In this document: positions 17,120 through 25,469 of the stretch, one piece after another
How positions within the stretch are numbered: position 1 is the stretch's first letter
How the letters are laid out: every line of letters starts with the position of its first letter
From: Planctomycetota bacterium
GTDB lineage: Bacteria > Planctomycetota > Phycisphaerae > Phycisphaerales > UBA1924
Reading direction: 5' to 3'
DNA: 64,000 nucleotides
NCBI GenBank assembly: GCA_017303555.1
Contig: JAFLCN010000004.1
Coordinates: forward strand, 124,001 to 188,000
Position numbers and translations under genes: made by a program
Notes under the pieces: generated by a model
The model's database searches: none
The model's input: only the letters and a program-made list of their open reading frames with translations
Told to the model about the DNA's origin: nothing

Positions 17120-17139
17120 GCGGACAGCACCATGTCCGC
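17120..17139. promoter_or_regulatory. Palindrome GCGGACA-N6-TGTCCGC, site 2
   Basis: A perfect 7-bp inverted repeat sharing the GGACA-N6-TGTCC core of site 1. The centres are 115 bases apart, about eleven helical turns, so both would face the same side of the DNA. Confidence 0.6.
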
Positions 17140-17213
17140 CGCGTTCGGCGTGTGAAGACCGTGTAATTTGAACGAAAAAGTCCGGATTAGGCAAGGGGGC
17201 GAATCTGCCCGGT

Positions 17214-18107
17214 TCACGGCGCAGCCGCGACGACAACTCGCCGAGTCATGTCCGACACCCACGTCCCGCCCGGCTGTTCGATCGTCACGGCAAACAGCGC
17301 CGGTTCGTCCACGTGGATACGGGGCGAGATTTCCACAATCAGTTCATCGCCCGAACGCTCGGCACGCACCTCGCCCTGCCAACCCGTCGATTGCCCCGAG
17401 CCGTTGAATATGCCGCCGCTCACACGCTGCGCAAGCCCCCGCTTGTCCACGATCCAGAGCTGATACTGCTCCTTGCTCGGATCGTTCTCGGGCAGGCCTT
17501 TGAACGTCATGTAGCCCTTCTGGTCGTTCTGATTCCAGACGACATCGCCACGGACGCCGCCGATTTCGGGCTTGTCCCAATCGGCCCAGGCCAGCCGCTT
17601 CGCATCGGGCGAAGCGGAAACCGCGCCGCGGAGAGAAGCGAGCGAAACCGACGCCAAATTCGGGTTCTGCCGATTCGAGAAAATCTGGATCCACCCGATC
17701 GCCGCAAACGCAAGACAGGCCGCCGCGGCCATCCACCCGAGCCACGCGCTGCTGATGCGACGGGGCGGGGAATACGGAGCATCCGCCTCCGCCATACGGA
17801 GCGCCGGGGCTCCCAGAATGTTGCGTCCGTTCTCCAGTTCCCGCCCGAACTGCTCCGCCGCCTGACCGATCCGCGTCATCGCCGACGCCGGCGGATGTTC
17901 CTGCACATCGACCATCGACAGCACGGCCGCCGCCGCGGCCAGGTCAAATGAATCGTCCTCGATTCCGGCCTTTGCCATCAGCGCCGCGAGGCGGCCGGCG
18001 TCTTCGTCTTCGAGACCAAACAGCGCTCGATCGGCGAGCAGCTCATTCAACAGCTCACGCTCGGCTTGCGACAGCTTGACAAGGTTGGGGTCCGGATGCG
18101 AATTCAT
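17214..18107 (-). CDS. Membrane anti-sigma factor (RskA-like)
   Basis: A 297-residue single-pass membrane protein expected to hold the neighbouring ECF sigma factor inactive. An N-terminal cytoplasmic part (residues 1-115) contains a helical sigma-binding-like region. One membrane segment lies at about 122-142 (WLGWMAAAACLAFAAIGWIQ). The outer part matches the C-terminal domain of RskA-type anti-sigma factors (KGYMTFKGLP, YQLWIVDKRG). No zinc-binding HxxxCxxC motif was seen. Its ATG overlaps the sigma factor stop by four bases, indicating translational coupling. Confidence 0.88.
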   Translation of the reverse strand: MNSHPDPNLVKLSQAERELLNELLADRALFGLEDEDAGRLAALMAKAGIEDDSFDLAAAAAVLSMVDVQEHPPASAMTRIGQAAEQFGRELENGRNILGAPALRMAEADAPYSPPRRISSAWLGWMAAAACLAFAAIGWIQIFSNRQNPNLASVSLASLRGAVSASPDAKRLAWADWDKPEIGGVRGDVVWNQNDQKGYMTFKGLPENDPSKEQYQLWIVDKRGLAQRVSGGIFNGSGQSTGWQGEVRAERSGDELIVEISPRIHVDEPALFAVTIEQPGGTWVSDMTRRVVVAAAP

Positions 18108-18655
18108 GGATTCACCTCCGGCCGAGAAACCCGATCGCGGGAAAGCAGCTCCCGGATCCGCAGCAGCCCGCGCCGGGCGTGCGTCTTGACCGTTCCCAGC
18201 GGCAGACCGGTCGCGTTTGCAATTTTTTCGTGCGATAGCCCCTGGAGCAAGGACAGTCGCAGCACCCGCTGCTGCTCCAAGCTCAGTTCCTCCATCGCGC
18301 GTGAGGCAATAGACGCCTCTTCGCCAAGTTCGACTCTGCCGCCTCCGGTCGCCGGGGTGGCGGTTTCTTCCAAAGCAGCCCGATCGCGCCTGCGGGACAT
18401 CCGGCGGCGGCGATCGATCAGACGGCGGCGTGCGATCATGGCGACGAACGCCGTCTCGGATGCAACTCCCGGATCAAACCGAGGAGCGTTCCTCCAGATC
18501 TCGACGAAGATCTCCTGGACCGCGTCCTCCGCATCGGCGCCGTTCAGGGCCATCCGTCGAGTCAACGACCAGATCAGCCCGGCGTAGCGCGCGATGCATT
18601 CCTGCACCGCGGCTTTCTCACCCGAAGCAATGCGTTGGAGAATCGTCTGGTCCAA
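18104..18655 (-). CDS. ECF-family RNA polymerase sigma factor
   Basis: A 183-residue sigma-70 family protein with regions 2 and 4 only. Region 2 contains DAEDAVQEIFVEIW, and region 4 contains VLRLSLLQGLSHEKIA and LGTVKTHARRGL. TTG at 18655 is proposed as start because it gives the usual ECF length and has GGAGAAG nine bases upstream; ATG at 18838 is in frame but adds non-conserved residues. It forms an overlapping pair with the anti-sigma gene. The fasciclin gene upstream on the same strand is a candidate target, by analogy with the SigK-RskA system of mycobacteria. Confidence 0.9.
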   Translation of the reverse strand: MDQTILQRIASGEKAAVQECIARYAGLIWSLTRRMALNGADAEDAVQEIFVEIWRNAPRFDPGVASETAFVAMIARRRLIDRRRRMSRRRDRAALEETATPATGGGRVELGEEASIASRAMEELSLEQQRVLRLSLLQGLSHEKIANATGLPLGTVKTHARRGLLRIRELLSRDRVSRPEVNP

Positions 18656-19089
18656 AGAGCGAATCTTCTCCGCGGGTCCGAATCGACGGCATTGTCGGCT
18701 AAACCGATTGGCGATCCGATCGGTGGATCGAACCGCCGACCGCACGCAGGACCGGCGATCATACCGGGGCCAACAAAGCCCCGTACGCCCGATCTCGTCG
18801 TCGATCCGTACCGAATTGACCTTTGCCAACGCCTCCATAATCGATCTCGTCGCCCGCTCGGCTCGCTCTCTGCGTGTGGTCGGTGCCCGATCTCCAGTCA
18901 AACTTGCTTGCGACCTGATTGGTTTCGACCCGCGCGCCCCCGCGGATGTTCCGAGCGTGCAAGGGAAGGGGAGCGATTGCCCCAATTGCCGGCACCCCGC
19001 CCGAGAGGGACAGGGTGCCGCGCGGCCCGGGACTGAGTCGTTCCGATTGCCTTGATCGCCCGAGCCTCGCCGGCCTCAGCCTCGTCGGG
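18656..19089. other. Intergenic region between fasciclin and ECF sigma genes
   Basis: No convincing gene in 434 bases. It should hold the ECF operon promoter. An inverted repeat at 18990-19020 (CGGCACCC/GGGTGCCG) and a weaker GCCCGA/TCGGGC pair at 19058-19090 could end the fasciclin transcript. Confidence 0.55.
18990..19020. repeat. Inverted repeat CGGCACCC/GGGTGCCG
   Basis: An 8-bp perfect stem with a 15-base loop, 70 bases past the fasciclin stop. There is no T-run on either side, so the role is unclear. Confidence 0.5.
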
Positions 19090-20067
19090 CTATTCGGGCA
19101 TCAGCACGAGATCGATCGCGTGGATGACGCCGTTGGAAGCATCAATATCCGCGTTCACGACCCGGGCATCGTTGATCAGGATCGAATTGCCCTTGGCCTC
19201 GATCTCCACCGACTGACCCGCGGCGGTCTTGGCTTGGCCCGCCTTCACGGCCTGATCGCTGAAGACACGCCCCTTCACCACGTGATACTTCAGGATCTGC
19301 TTGAGTTTCGCGGCGTTCTCCGGCTTCATCAGGCTTTCGAGCGTCGCGGGATCGATCCTGGCGAACGCCTCATCGGTCGGCGCGAAAACCGTGTACGGCC
19401 CCGGACCCGACAGCGACTCGGCCAAACCCGCGGCCTTGATCAGCTTGCACAGCGTGGTGAAGTCGCCCGCCTTCATCGCGGTCTGCACGACGTTCTGGTC
19501 GCTGGGCAGGATGACCGTGTCGATGACATGGATCACGCCGTTGCTGGCCAGCACGTCGGCCTTGACCACGTTCGCGCTGTCCACGCGGACCTTGCCGTGT
19601 TCGGCAACAAGGTTGATCCGCTGTCCGTTGACGCTGGCGACGCCCATCGTCCGCACGTTCTCCGCGAGCACCCGCCCCGGCACGACGTGATAGGTGAGAA
19701 TCGCGACGAGCCGTTCCTTGTTTTCGGGCTTGAGCAGTTCTTCGAGCGTCGCGCTCCCGAGTTTCTCGAACGCCTCGTCGGTCGGCGCGAACACCGTGAA
19801 CGGCCCCTTGCCTTCCAATGTTCCTACCAATCCCGCGGCCTTGAGCGCGGCGCACAGTGTCTTGAAACTGCCCGCGTTCATCGCGGTCTCGACGATGTTG
19901 GACTCGCCCATCGCGTCCCCCCCGCTGTTCCGTGCATGCGAGACGGGAGCCGCAGCGTGCGATTGCTTGCGTGCCGGAGCGCTCTCGCCGCACGAACCAT
20001 CGCCGATCGCCACGCCCGACCCGCACACCAGACACAGAAAAGCCGCCGACTTCCACGCCGTTTTCAT
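19090..20067 (-). CDS. Secreted protein with two fasciclin (FAS1) domains
   Basis: A 325-residue exported protein. The signal peptide is [20 protein letters not shown]. Two FAS1 domains follow (about residues 55-190 and 192-325). Each has the family marks [11 protein letters not shown] or [11 protein letters not shown], a YHVV strand and a closing NGVIH(V/A)ID motif. FAS1 domains mediate adhesion or carbohydrate binding. The ribosome site GGGAGAA lies eight bases before ATG. It sits upstream of an ECF sigma / RskA-like pair, an arrangement like mycobacterial sigK-rskA and the FAS1 antigens MPT70/83, so it may belong to that sigma factor's regulon. Confidence 0.93.
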   Translation of the reverse strand: MKTAWKSAAFLCLVCGSGVAIGDGSCGESAPARKQSHAAAPVSHARNSGGDAMGESNIVETAMNAGSFKTLCAALKAAGLVGTLEGKGPFTVFAPTDEAFEKLGSATLEELLKPENKERLVAILTYHVVPGRVLAENVRTMGVASVNGQRINLVAEHGKVRVDSANVVKADVLASNGVIHVIDTVILPSDQNVVQTAMKAGDFTTLCKLIKAAGLAESLSGPGPYTVFAPTDEAFARIDPATLESLMKPENAAKLKQILKYHVVKGRVFSDQAVKAGQAKTAAGQSVEIEAKGNSILINDARVVNADIDASNGVIHAIDLVLMPE

Positions 20068-20243
20068 GATGCATTCTCCCGCTTGCGCAGCGCGACCGTC
20101 CGGCGCCCGCGCCGATGCCGATCCACACGCTGCATTTCTGGTTCCCGCCGGCCGACACGGCCCGCGGTCAGTTGGATTCCGTCAACCGCTTGCCCGCGGA
20201 TTCACACGGCGCCGAAGTTCGGCTGCAAATTCCATCGCGTTCC

Positions 20244-20280
20244 AAAAACAGCGCGGCCCGTCCGGATCGGACGGGCCGCG
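20244..20280 (-). terminator. Rho-independent terminator after OmpA-like gene
   Basis: A 12-bp perfect stem CGCGGCCCGTCC/GGACGGGCCGCG with a 5-base loop. On the minus strand it is followed by CTGTTTTTGG. It lies about 40 bases past the stop at 20321. Confidence 0.9.
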
Positions 20281-20320
20281 AAAAAACTTGGAGATCGTGA
20301 ATCCGGTTGATCCGCGGGCA

Positions 20321-20980
20321 CTAGCGATTGAGGATGATGATCTCAACGCGACGGCTCTCGGCCTTGGTCTTCTTCAGGTTCTGCGCACCCCGCCCGTACG
20401 CGCTGAGCCGCGAGGAGCTGACGCCCTTGGACTGCAGATAGTTCTCAACCGCGCGAGCGCGAGCCTCGGACAGGGCCTCGTTCGAGCCCCACTTGCTCTT
20501 CTTGATCGGATCGCTGTCGGTGTAGCCATCGACGCGAACGCTGAAGCGGGAATACTTGCTGCTCTTGAGTTCAGCAGCAACCTTGTCGAGCGTCTTCTTC
20601 GCCGTCTGCTTCAGGTCGGCCGAGCCGGAACCGAAGAGAACGTCGCCCGCAACCGTGAGGCGTTCGCCCTCGGCCGTGCTGTCGCGACGGATGTTCGGAT
20701 CGCTGAAGTTGCTGGCACCGCCGCCACCACCGCCCGCCATGTCGGTCGCCGGTGCAACCTGCTGGGTCTGGACCTGCTGCTGGCTGCGCTGCAGTTCCGC
20801 GATCGTCGCATCGCGCTCACGCAGCGACTGCTCGAGCTGCGCGTTCTTGGTGCGCAGTTCGTTCGATTCGTTCGCCGCGTCTTCCTGCGCCTGCTTGTTG
20901 TTGTTGCAGCCGCCGAGGCCGAGCGCCAGAGTGCCCGCCAGAACGCCCATCGTCAATGCCCGCTTCCACATGCCTTCCAT
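20321..20980 (-). CDS. OmpA/Pal-family peptidoglycan-associated lipoprotein
   Basis: A 219-residue outer-envelope lipoprotein. The lipobox LGLGGC lies near residue 25, followed by a Gln/Asn-rich and coiled-coil segment (NELRTKNAQLEQSLRERDA) of about 50 residues. A poly-Gly linker comes next, then a C-terminal OmpA-like domain (about 115-219) with DGYTDSDP and the AVENYLQSKGV...LSAYGRG elements that bind peptidoglycan. The coiled coil probably trimerises the protein or spans the periplasm. The start at 20980 has GGAGGAA immediately upstream. It is transcribed alone with its own terminator. Confidence 0.9.
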   Translation of the reverse strand: MEGMWKRALTMGVLAGTLALGLGGCNNNKQAQEDAANESNELRTKNAQLEQSLRERDATIAELQRSQQQVQTQQVAPATDMAGGGGGGASNFSDPNIRRDSTAEGERLTVAGDVLFGSGSADLKQTAKKTLDKVAAELKSSKYSRFSVRVDGYTDSDPIKKSKWGSNEALSEARARAVENYLQSKGVSSSRLSAYGRGAQNLKKTKAESRRVEIIILNR

Positions 20981-21228
20981 GTCCGTTCCTCCGTGATCCG
21001 TGCGTGTCGTTCGCAACCGATGAATCGCCGTGAATCGACGCTGCCGGCGACGAACGCCGGGACGCCGCGTGTTTCGTTCCCGCCCGATGCGAAAACGCCC
21101 AACTCTTTGGGGCGCAAGATTATCGGAGTTCGCGCGTCATTTCCCGCACTTTCAGCGGTTTCCGGGCACTTTCTGCCCGAGGCGACACAAATCGACAGCC
21201 CCGCTCGCCGGCGTGGAAAACCTGTCGT

Positions 21229-22560
21229 TTAGGGAAGGTGCACCGGCATCCGGAGCAGTTTCGACAGTCCAAGTTCCACCAGCGGGCGGAACAGCACAAT
21301 CAGAACCGACGCAACCGCCAGGTGCGGCCCATACGGCAACTGCCTCCGCAGCCCACCGAAAACCGCCCCGAGCAACGCCCAGCCGACACCGACAAAGGCC
21401 GCAAGAAAGAACGCGAGCACGGCGTCGATCCAGCCGAGGCACGCCCCCACTGCCGCCATCAGGTGGACATCACCAAGCCCCATCGCTTCCTTGCCGAACG
21501 CAAGCGACCCGAAGATCCGGATCAGCCAGGCAACGCCGCCGCCGACGAGGTAGCCCAGGAGCACCCCGGCGAAAGCTGCCAGCCACAGGGGAACGTGGTA
21601 CGGGGTGACGAATCCGCCCGAGACAGGATCGAACGTCCAGCCCACGGTCGCTGCGATCGCCCGGTCTGCCCCCCAACCTCCGATGATCGCGCCGAGCGCC
21701 GGGGGCGCGAGGAACGCGAGTTCCTTCACCATTTCACGCCGGGCGTGCGGGTATCGGAGCCAAAGCTCCTGCTGATCGGGCGGCTGCTCGCCTTCGGGCG
21801 GCGCCGAGGCCGTTGCCTGCTTCTCCCATTCCTCGTAATCCGCAAAGCTGCGGGTGATCAGTCCGGAGGCGAGCAGGATGAGCGAAACGATCAGGCCGAT
21901 CGCACCACCGATGGCGAATCCAACCCAGTACCAGCCGTGCGGCCCGGGAGTGGGGATCACCCAATCCCAGTTTGGCGCGCTCCGCCAGAGATGGCCCAAC
22001 TTTCGCTCGATGACGAATGCGGTCACCGGCTGAATCACAAGGGCTGCCGCCGCGGGAATCCACGCCAGAATGAGCGGGATGGTGAAGGTCTTGGCATCGA
22101 CCAGCGTCATCGCGACAAGACAGCCGAGCAGAATGAGAAGCTGCAGGAAGATCGGCCAGGTCTGCGCGAGCGGGGAGACAATGCCGGTCCCGGGCCCCGC
22201 CCACGGCGGGGCGATCTGTCCGATGGAGAACCAGGCAAACCGAGCATCCGGCGGCGTGAGATACCAAAGGATGTAGAAGCCGGCGAACAGGACCGCCACC
22301 ACGAACTCAACAACCGGGTATTCGGCCGAGATTTTCGAGCGGCAGAAGCGGCATCGCCCGCCCAGCAGCAGCCAGCCGAAGATCGGGATGTTCTCCCGCC
22401 AGGTGAGCCGCGTTTCGCACGATGGGCAGCGGCTGGGGGGAGTGACGACGCTCAGCCCGAGCGGGAGGCGGTAGACAAGCACATTGATCAGCGAACCGGC
22501 GCTCGCCCCGAGCGCGAAGAACCAGATCACCTGCGCAACGGTGAACGAGGCGATCAACAT
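21229..22560 (-). CDS. Prepilin peptidase / methyltransferase with long insertion
   Basis: Processes the type IV prepilins and pseudopilins encoded elsewhere in this window, cleaving the leader and N-methylating the new end. The 443-residue membrane protein shows the N-terminal CPSC...CRFC tetracysteine motif (residues about 45-73), catalytic Asp motifs VDAKTFTIPL (about 155) and GLGDVHLM (about 370), and several membrane segments. Most family members have 230-290 residues; here about 130-150 extra residues, including more hydrophobic segments and a charged loop, separate the two aspartates. It lies far from both pilin clusters, upstream of nothing related. Confidence 0.92.
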   Translation of the reverse strand: MLIASFTVAQVIWFFALGASAGSLINVLVYRLPLGLSVVTPPSRCPSCETRLTWRENIPIFGWLLLGGRCRFCRSKISAEYPVVEFVVAVLFAGFYILWYLTPPDARFAWFSIGQIAPPWAGPGTGIVSPLAQTWPIFLQLLILLGCLVAMTLVDAKTFTIPLILAWIPAAAALVIQPVTAFVIERKLGHLWRSAPNWDWVIPTPGPHGWYWVGFAIGGAIGLIVSLILLASGLITRSFADYEEWEKQATASAPPEGEQPPDQQELWLRYPHARREMVKELAFLAPPALGAIIGGWGADRAIAATVGWTFDPVSGGFVTPYHVPLWLAAFAGVLLGYLVGGGVAWLIRIFGSLAFGKEAMGLGDVHLMAAVGACLGWIDAVLAFFLAAFVGVGWALLGAVFGGLRRQLPYGPHLAVASVLIVLFRPLVELGLSKLLRMPVHLP

Positions 22561-22635
22561 GTCCGGGATCGTCGGCAGAAAACTGGTCTCCTCCCGCGTT
22601 CTATCGGGCGGGAAGGGGGGAGGGGTCGAATCGGA

Positions 22636-22884
22636 TTAATCGGGTTCGCCCTTGCCGACCGGCTTGAGGTCTTTCGAGAGCATCTCGATTCTTTGTTCGG
22701 CGGTGGCGAGCACATCGCGGCAGCGCTTGATCAGCCGCACGCCCCGCTCGTACTCGGTGAGAGATTTTTCGAGGCCGATCTCGCCCGACTCGATCGCCTC
22801 GATAACCGACTCGACCTGGGCGAGCGCATCCTCGAACGAGAGTTCGGCGTCGGCTTTTTCGGAATGATCGGGCCGCTTTGCCAT
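22636..22884 (-). CDS. xseB: Exodeoxyribonuclease VII small subunit
   Basis: An 82-residue helical protein that binds the large subunit and is needed for single-strand DNA exonuclease activity. The family core FEDALAQVESVIEAIESGE and LEKSLTEYERGV is clear. It follows xseA on the same strand by 22 bases, the usual order for an exonuclease VII operon. Confidence 0.94.
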   Translation of the reverse strand: MAKRPDHSEKADAELSFEDALAQVESVIEAIESGEIGLEKSLTEYERGVRLIKRCRDVLATAEQRIEMLSKDLKPVGKGEPD

Positions 22885-22906
22885 GTCTCAGATTATGCAG
22901 CAACCC

Positions 22907-24355
22907 TCAGAAGAGTCCGGGCTGCGTGGCGTCCGGGCGGGCCTTGGAAGGTTTTCTGTTCGGCGCGAGGCCCCCGACGGTGCTTTCGATCGCCCCGTCG
23001 GCGACCCGGGTTTGCAACCGGTCGCCGGTCTTGACGTCGCCGATTTTTCGAACGAGCTTGCCGGTGGAATCGAGCGTGATCGAGAAGCCTCGTTCCAGCA
23101 CGCGGATCGGGGCGACGGCGGTGAGATGCTTGTCCGTCGAGTCGAGGGTTGCAAGCCGGTCCCGAATGGCGGCACGAACCGATTGCTCCAGACCAGCCGC
23201 GATGCGGGCGATGTCGATATCGGCAGCAGCTTCCACGGCGCGATGCAGCCGGTGCGACGCGGCCTCGAGCCTTGCGATCATCCTCGCGTGGACCGCCTGG
23301 GGCTTCAGCCGTTCCAGTCTCAGTTCAAGATCCGTGATGCTCCGCTGCGAGCGGCGCGTTCGCGCGAGAATGCCGGCGACGAGCCTGTGCGAGAGCACGC
23401 TGCCGTTGCGCTCCGCGGTCTGCGCGCTCCGTGTCAGCGCGCTGCCCAGCCGGCGCAAGGTCGAATCGAGCTGACGGGCGAGTTCGACCTTGTCCGGGAT
23501 CAGCCGCATCGCGGCCTGGGTCGGAGTCGCGCAGCGCTCGTCCGCAACAAGCTCGGCGATGGTCGTGTCGGTCTCGTGACCGATGGCGGCGACAAGCGGG
23601 ATCTCGCAGCGGAAGATCGCTTCGGCGACCGCTCGCTCGTTGAAGCACCAGAGATCTTCCTTGCTGCCCCCGCCCCGCGTCAGGATCGCCGCTTCGATGC
23701 CGAGCCTATCCCGATGCTTCGAAACCAGTTCGATCGCTTTGGCGATGCTCGGCGCCGCGTCCGGGCCCTGCACCGGAACATCGACCAGCACAAGCCCCAC
23801 CGCCGGGCAGCGACGGTCCCGGGTGTTGATCACGTCCTGCAATGCCGCGGCGGAACGGCTGGTGATGACCGCGATGCGCTTGGGGAACCGCGGGAGCGCC
23901 TTCTTCCGTTCGATCTCAAAGTAGCCCTGAGATTTCAGCGCCGCACTCAATTCGCGGAACGCGCGATCGAGTGCGCCTTCACCCGCCCGTTCGAGCGAAT
24001 CGAGGATGAACGAGACCTTGCCACCCTTTGAATAGAACTCGACACGGCCCTTGACGATGACCTGCTCGCCATCGCGGATGGGCGGTTGCACGCGCCGCGC
24101 GGCCGACGCGAACATGACGCAGTTCACCACTGCGTCCGCATCCTTGAGGTCAAAGTACCAGTGCGTCCGATCGCGGAACCCGCTCACCTCTCCCACGACT
24201 CGAACCGGCCCGGAGATTCCGCGGCGGAGCGCGCCATCGATCTCGCCCGCCAGGTGCGAGACGGTCCAGGGCACATTACCGGTCTGAGGAGACGGCGCAA
24301 CCACCCGCTTGGGTGCCGCCATCTTGGAAGGGTCAAATGGAAGCCGCTCGGTCAA
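22907..24355 (-). CDS. xseA: Exodeoxyribonuclease VII large subunit
   Basis: The catalytic subunit that degrades single-stranded DNA to short oligonucleotides. In 482 residues it has an N-terminal OB-fold (about 30-125, VRVVGEVSGFRDRTHWYFDL), the nuclease core with RIAVITSRSAAALQD, ILTRGGGSKEDLW and GHETDTTIAE..RCATPTQAA, and a C-terminal helical region. All family motifs are present, so it should be active. It is translated just ahead of xseB. The first ATG at 24355 is used; a second at residue 12 is possible. Confidence 0.95.
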   Translation of the reverse strand: MTERLPFDPSKMAAPKRVVAPSPQTGNVPWTVSHLAGEIDGALRRGISGPVRVVGEVSGFRDRTHWYFDLKDADAVVNCVMFASAARRVQPPIRDGEQVIVKGRVEFYSKGGKVSFILDSLERAGEGALDRAFRELSAALKSQGYFEIERKKALPRFPKRIAVITSRSAAALQDVINTRDRRCPAVGLVLVDVPVQGPDAAPSIAKAIELVSKHRDRLGIEAAILTRGGGSKEDLWCFNERAVAEAIFRCEIPLVAAIGHETDTTIAELVADERCATPTQAAMRLIPDKVELARQLDSTLRRLGSALTRSAQTAERNGSVLSHRLVAGILARTRRSQRSITDLELRLERLKPQAVHARMIARLEAASHRLHRAVEAAADIDIARIAAGLEQSVRAAIRDRLATLDSTDKHLTAVAPIRVLERGFSITLDSTGKLVRKIGDVKTGDRLQTRVADGAIESTVGGLAPNRKPSKARPDATQPGLF

Positions 24356-24448
24356 CGCGACGAGTGTACTCGTCGGCGGTGCCGAGCGGTCCCATTGGAC
24401 TCCCTGCCGGGGGAGCCGGCGCGGGCGGAACGGAAGTGCTTGCGGGCG

Positions 24449-25303
24449 CTAGCGAGTTGCGACTTTCTTCGCCTGCTCATCGCGCCGCTCCTGTGTGCTG
24501 GTTTCGGGCTTGGCATCGGCCGTGCGGACTTCGCCGGACTTGGCACGGGCCACGGCCTGTGCGAGCGCCTGCTTGTCGCCGATCGGGGGCATGGAGATGC
24601 GGGCGTTGCCCCTGGAGATCTCTTTGGCGATTGCCGCGAGCTCGCGGTCGTGCGCGCTGGGCTGCGGGCTGCGAACCTGCATCTTCTGCTTGAAGCGGGG
24701 CTGATCATCCGGGCGCTCGATCACGGTGACGGGCTTGATCGCGCCCGCACCGGCCTGATCCTGCACCTCCGGGTAGCCGCTGCCGGTGAACGTGCGCACG
24801 CTGTAGGTGTAACCGCGTTCGCGGAGCCACGCCTGGCGTCCGGCTTCGAGCTCGGCCCAGATGTACTGGTTGGTCATGCCGTACTCGCGGATCCAATCAC
24901 GCGTCGCTGCGTCGAGCGAATCCATCGGCATCTCGGCCGGGTCGATGCGCTGCCAGGGCGAGATCGCGGCGATGAAGCCCGAGGAGAGACGCACGTACAC
25001 GACGCTGTCGTCGCTCTCGGGTGCGCCGTACTCGTTCTGGCCGGGCGTGAACGCGGAGCGCGTATCGAGAGGCAAATCGCCACCGACCTGCGAGAACTGG
25101 ATCCACTCCTTCCCGCCGAAGCCGGGGCGCCGCACATCGTCCACGCCCTGATTGAACGGGATCGGGGAAGCAAGGAACGCGCTGCTGGTCGGCGGGCAGA
25201 TCGCGTTCGGGCTGGGGTTGATGTCGAGCGTCGGCTGGTAGGGCACCGGCTGGGCGCCCATTCCGGCGGAAAGTGCAATAGCGGCGGTCGCGGCGGCAAG
25301 CAT
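24449..25303 (-). CDS. Exported protein of unknown function
   Basis: A 284-residue protein with an N-terminal signal peptide (MLAAATAAIALSAGMGAQ) and GGAGACG just before the ATG. The middle has a Trp/Tyr-rich region (EYGMTNQYIWAELEAGRQAW) that could form a small globular domain. The last 100 residues are rich in Lys, Arg, Glu and Ala and look flexible. No known domain recognised. It is in the same direction as xseA, 93 bases upstream of it, so co-transcription is possible but not required. Confidence 0.65.
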   Translation of the reverse strand: MLAAATAAIALSAGMGAQPVPYQPTLDINPSPNAICPPTSSAFLASPIPFNQGVDDVRRPGFGGKEWIQFSQVGGDLPLDTRSAFTPGQNEYGAPESDDSVVYVRLSSGFIAAISPWQRIDPAEMPMDSLDAATRDWIREYGMTNQYIWAELEAGRQAWLRERGYTYSVRTFTGSGYPEVQDQAGAGAIKPVTVIERPDDQPRFKQKMQVRSPQPSAHDRELAAIAKEISRGNARISMPPIGDKQALAQAVARAKSGEVRTADAKPETSTQERRDEQAKKVATR

Positions 25304-25469
25304 GGTTCACGTCTCCGGTTGTCGGGTTTGCGCAGCCTGCGCTCACCCACAACTCAAGCATGACGCAGATTGAGCGATCGGCCACAGAACCGGTGCGGGC
25401 GTCACAGCTTCACACGGCGCACGCGGCGCACGCCTCACAGACGGAACACGCTATCGGACGAGCCCCGGA

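Larger units (their letters stand above)
16888..17213. other. Upstream region of the sigma-54 activator
   Basis: A 326-base gap with no gene, noticeably AT-richer around 16970-17070 than its flanks. It contains two GGACA-N6-TGTCC palindromes listed separately. No clear sigma-54 (-24/-12) promoter was found by eye. Confidence 0.6.

Noticed and set aside
18656..18985. A longer N-terminus of the ECF sigma factor
   Set aside because: The added residues are Arg-rich and unlike sigma factors; the TTG at 18655 with a good ribosome site gives the usual length.
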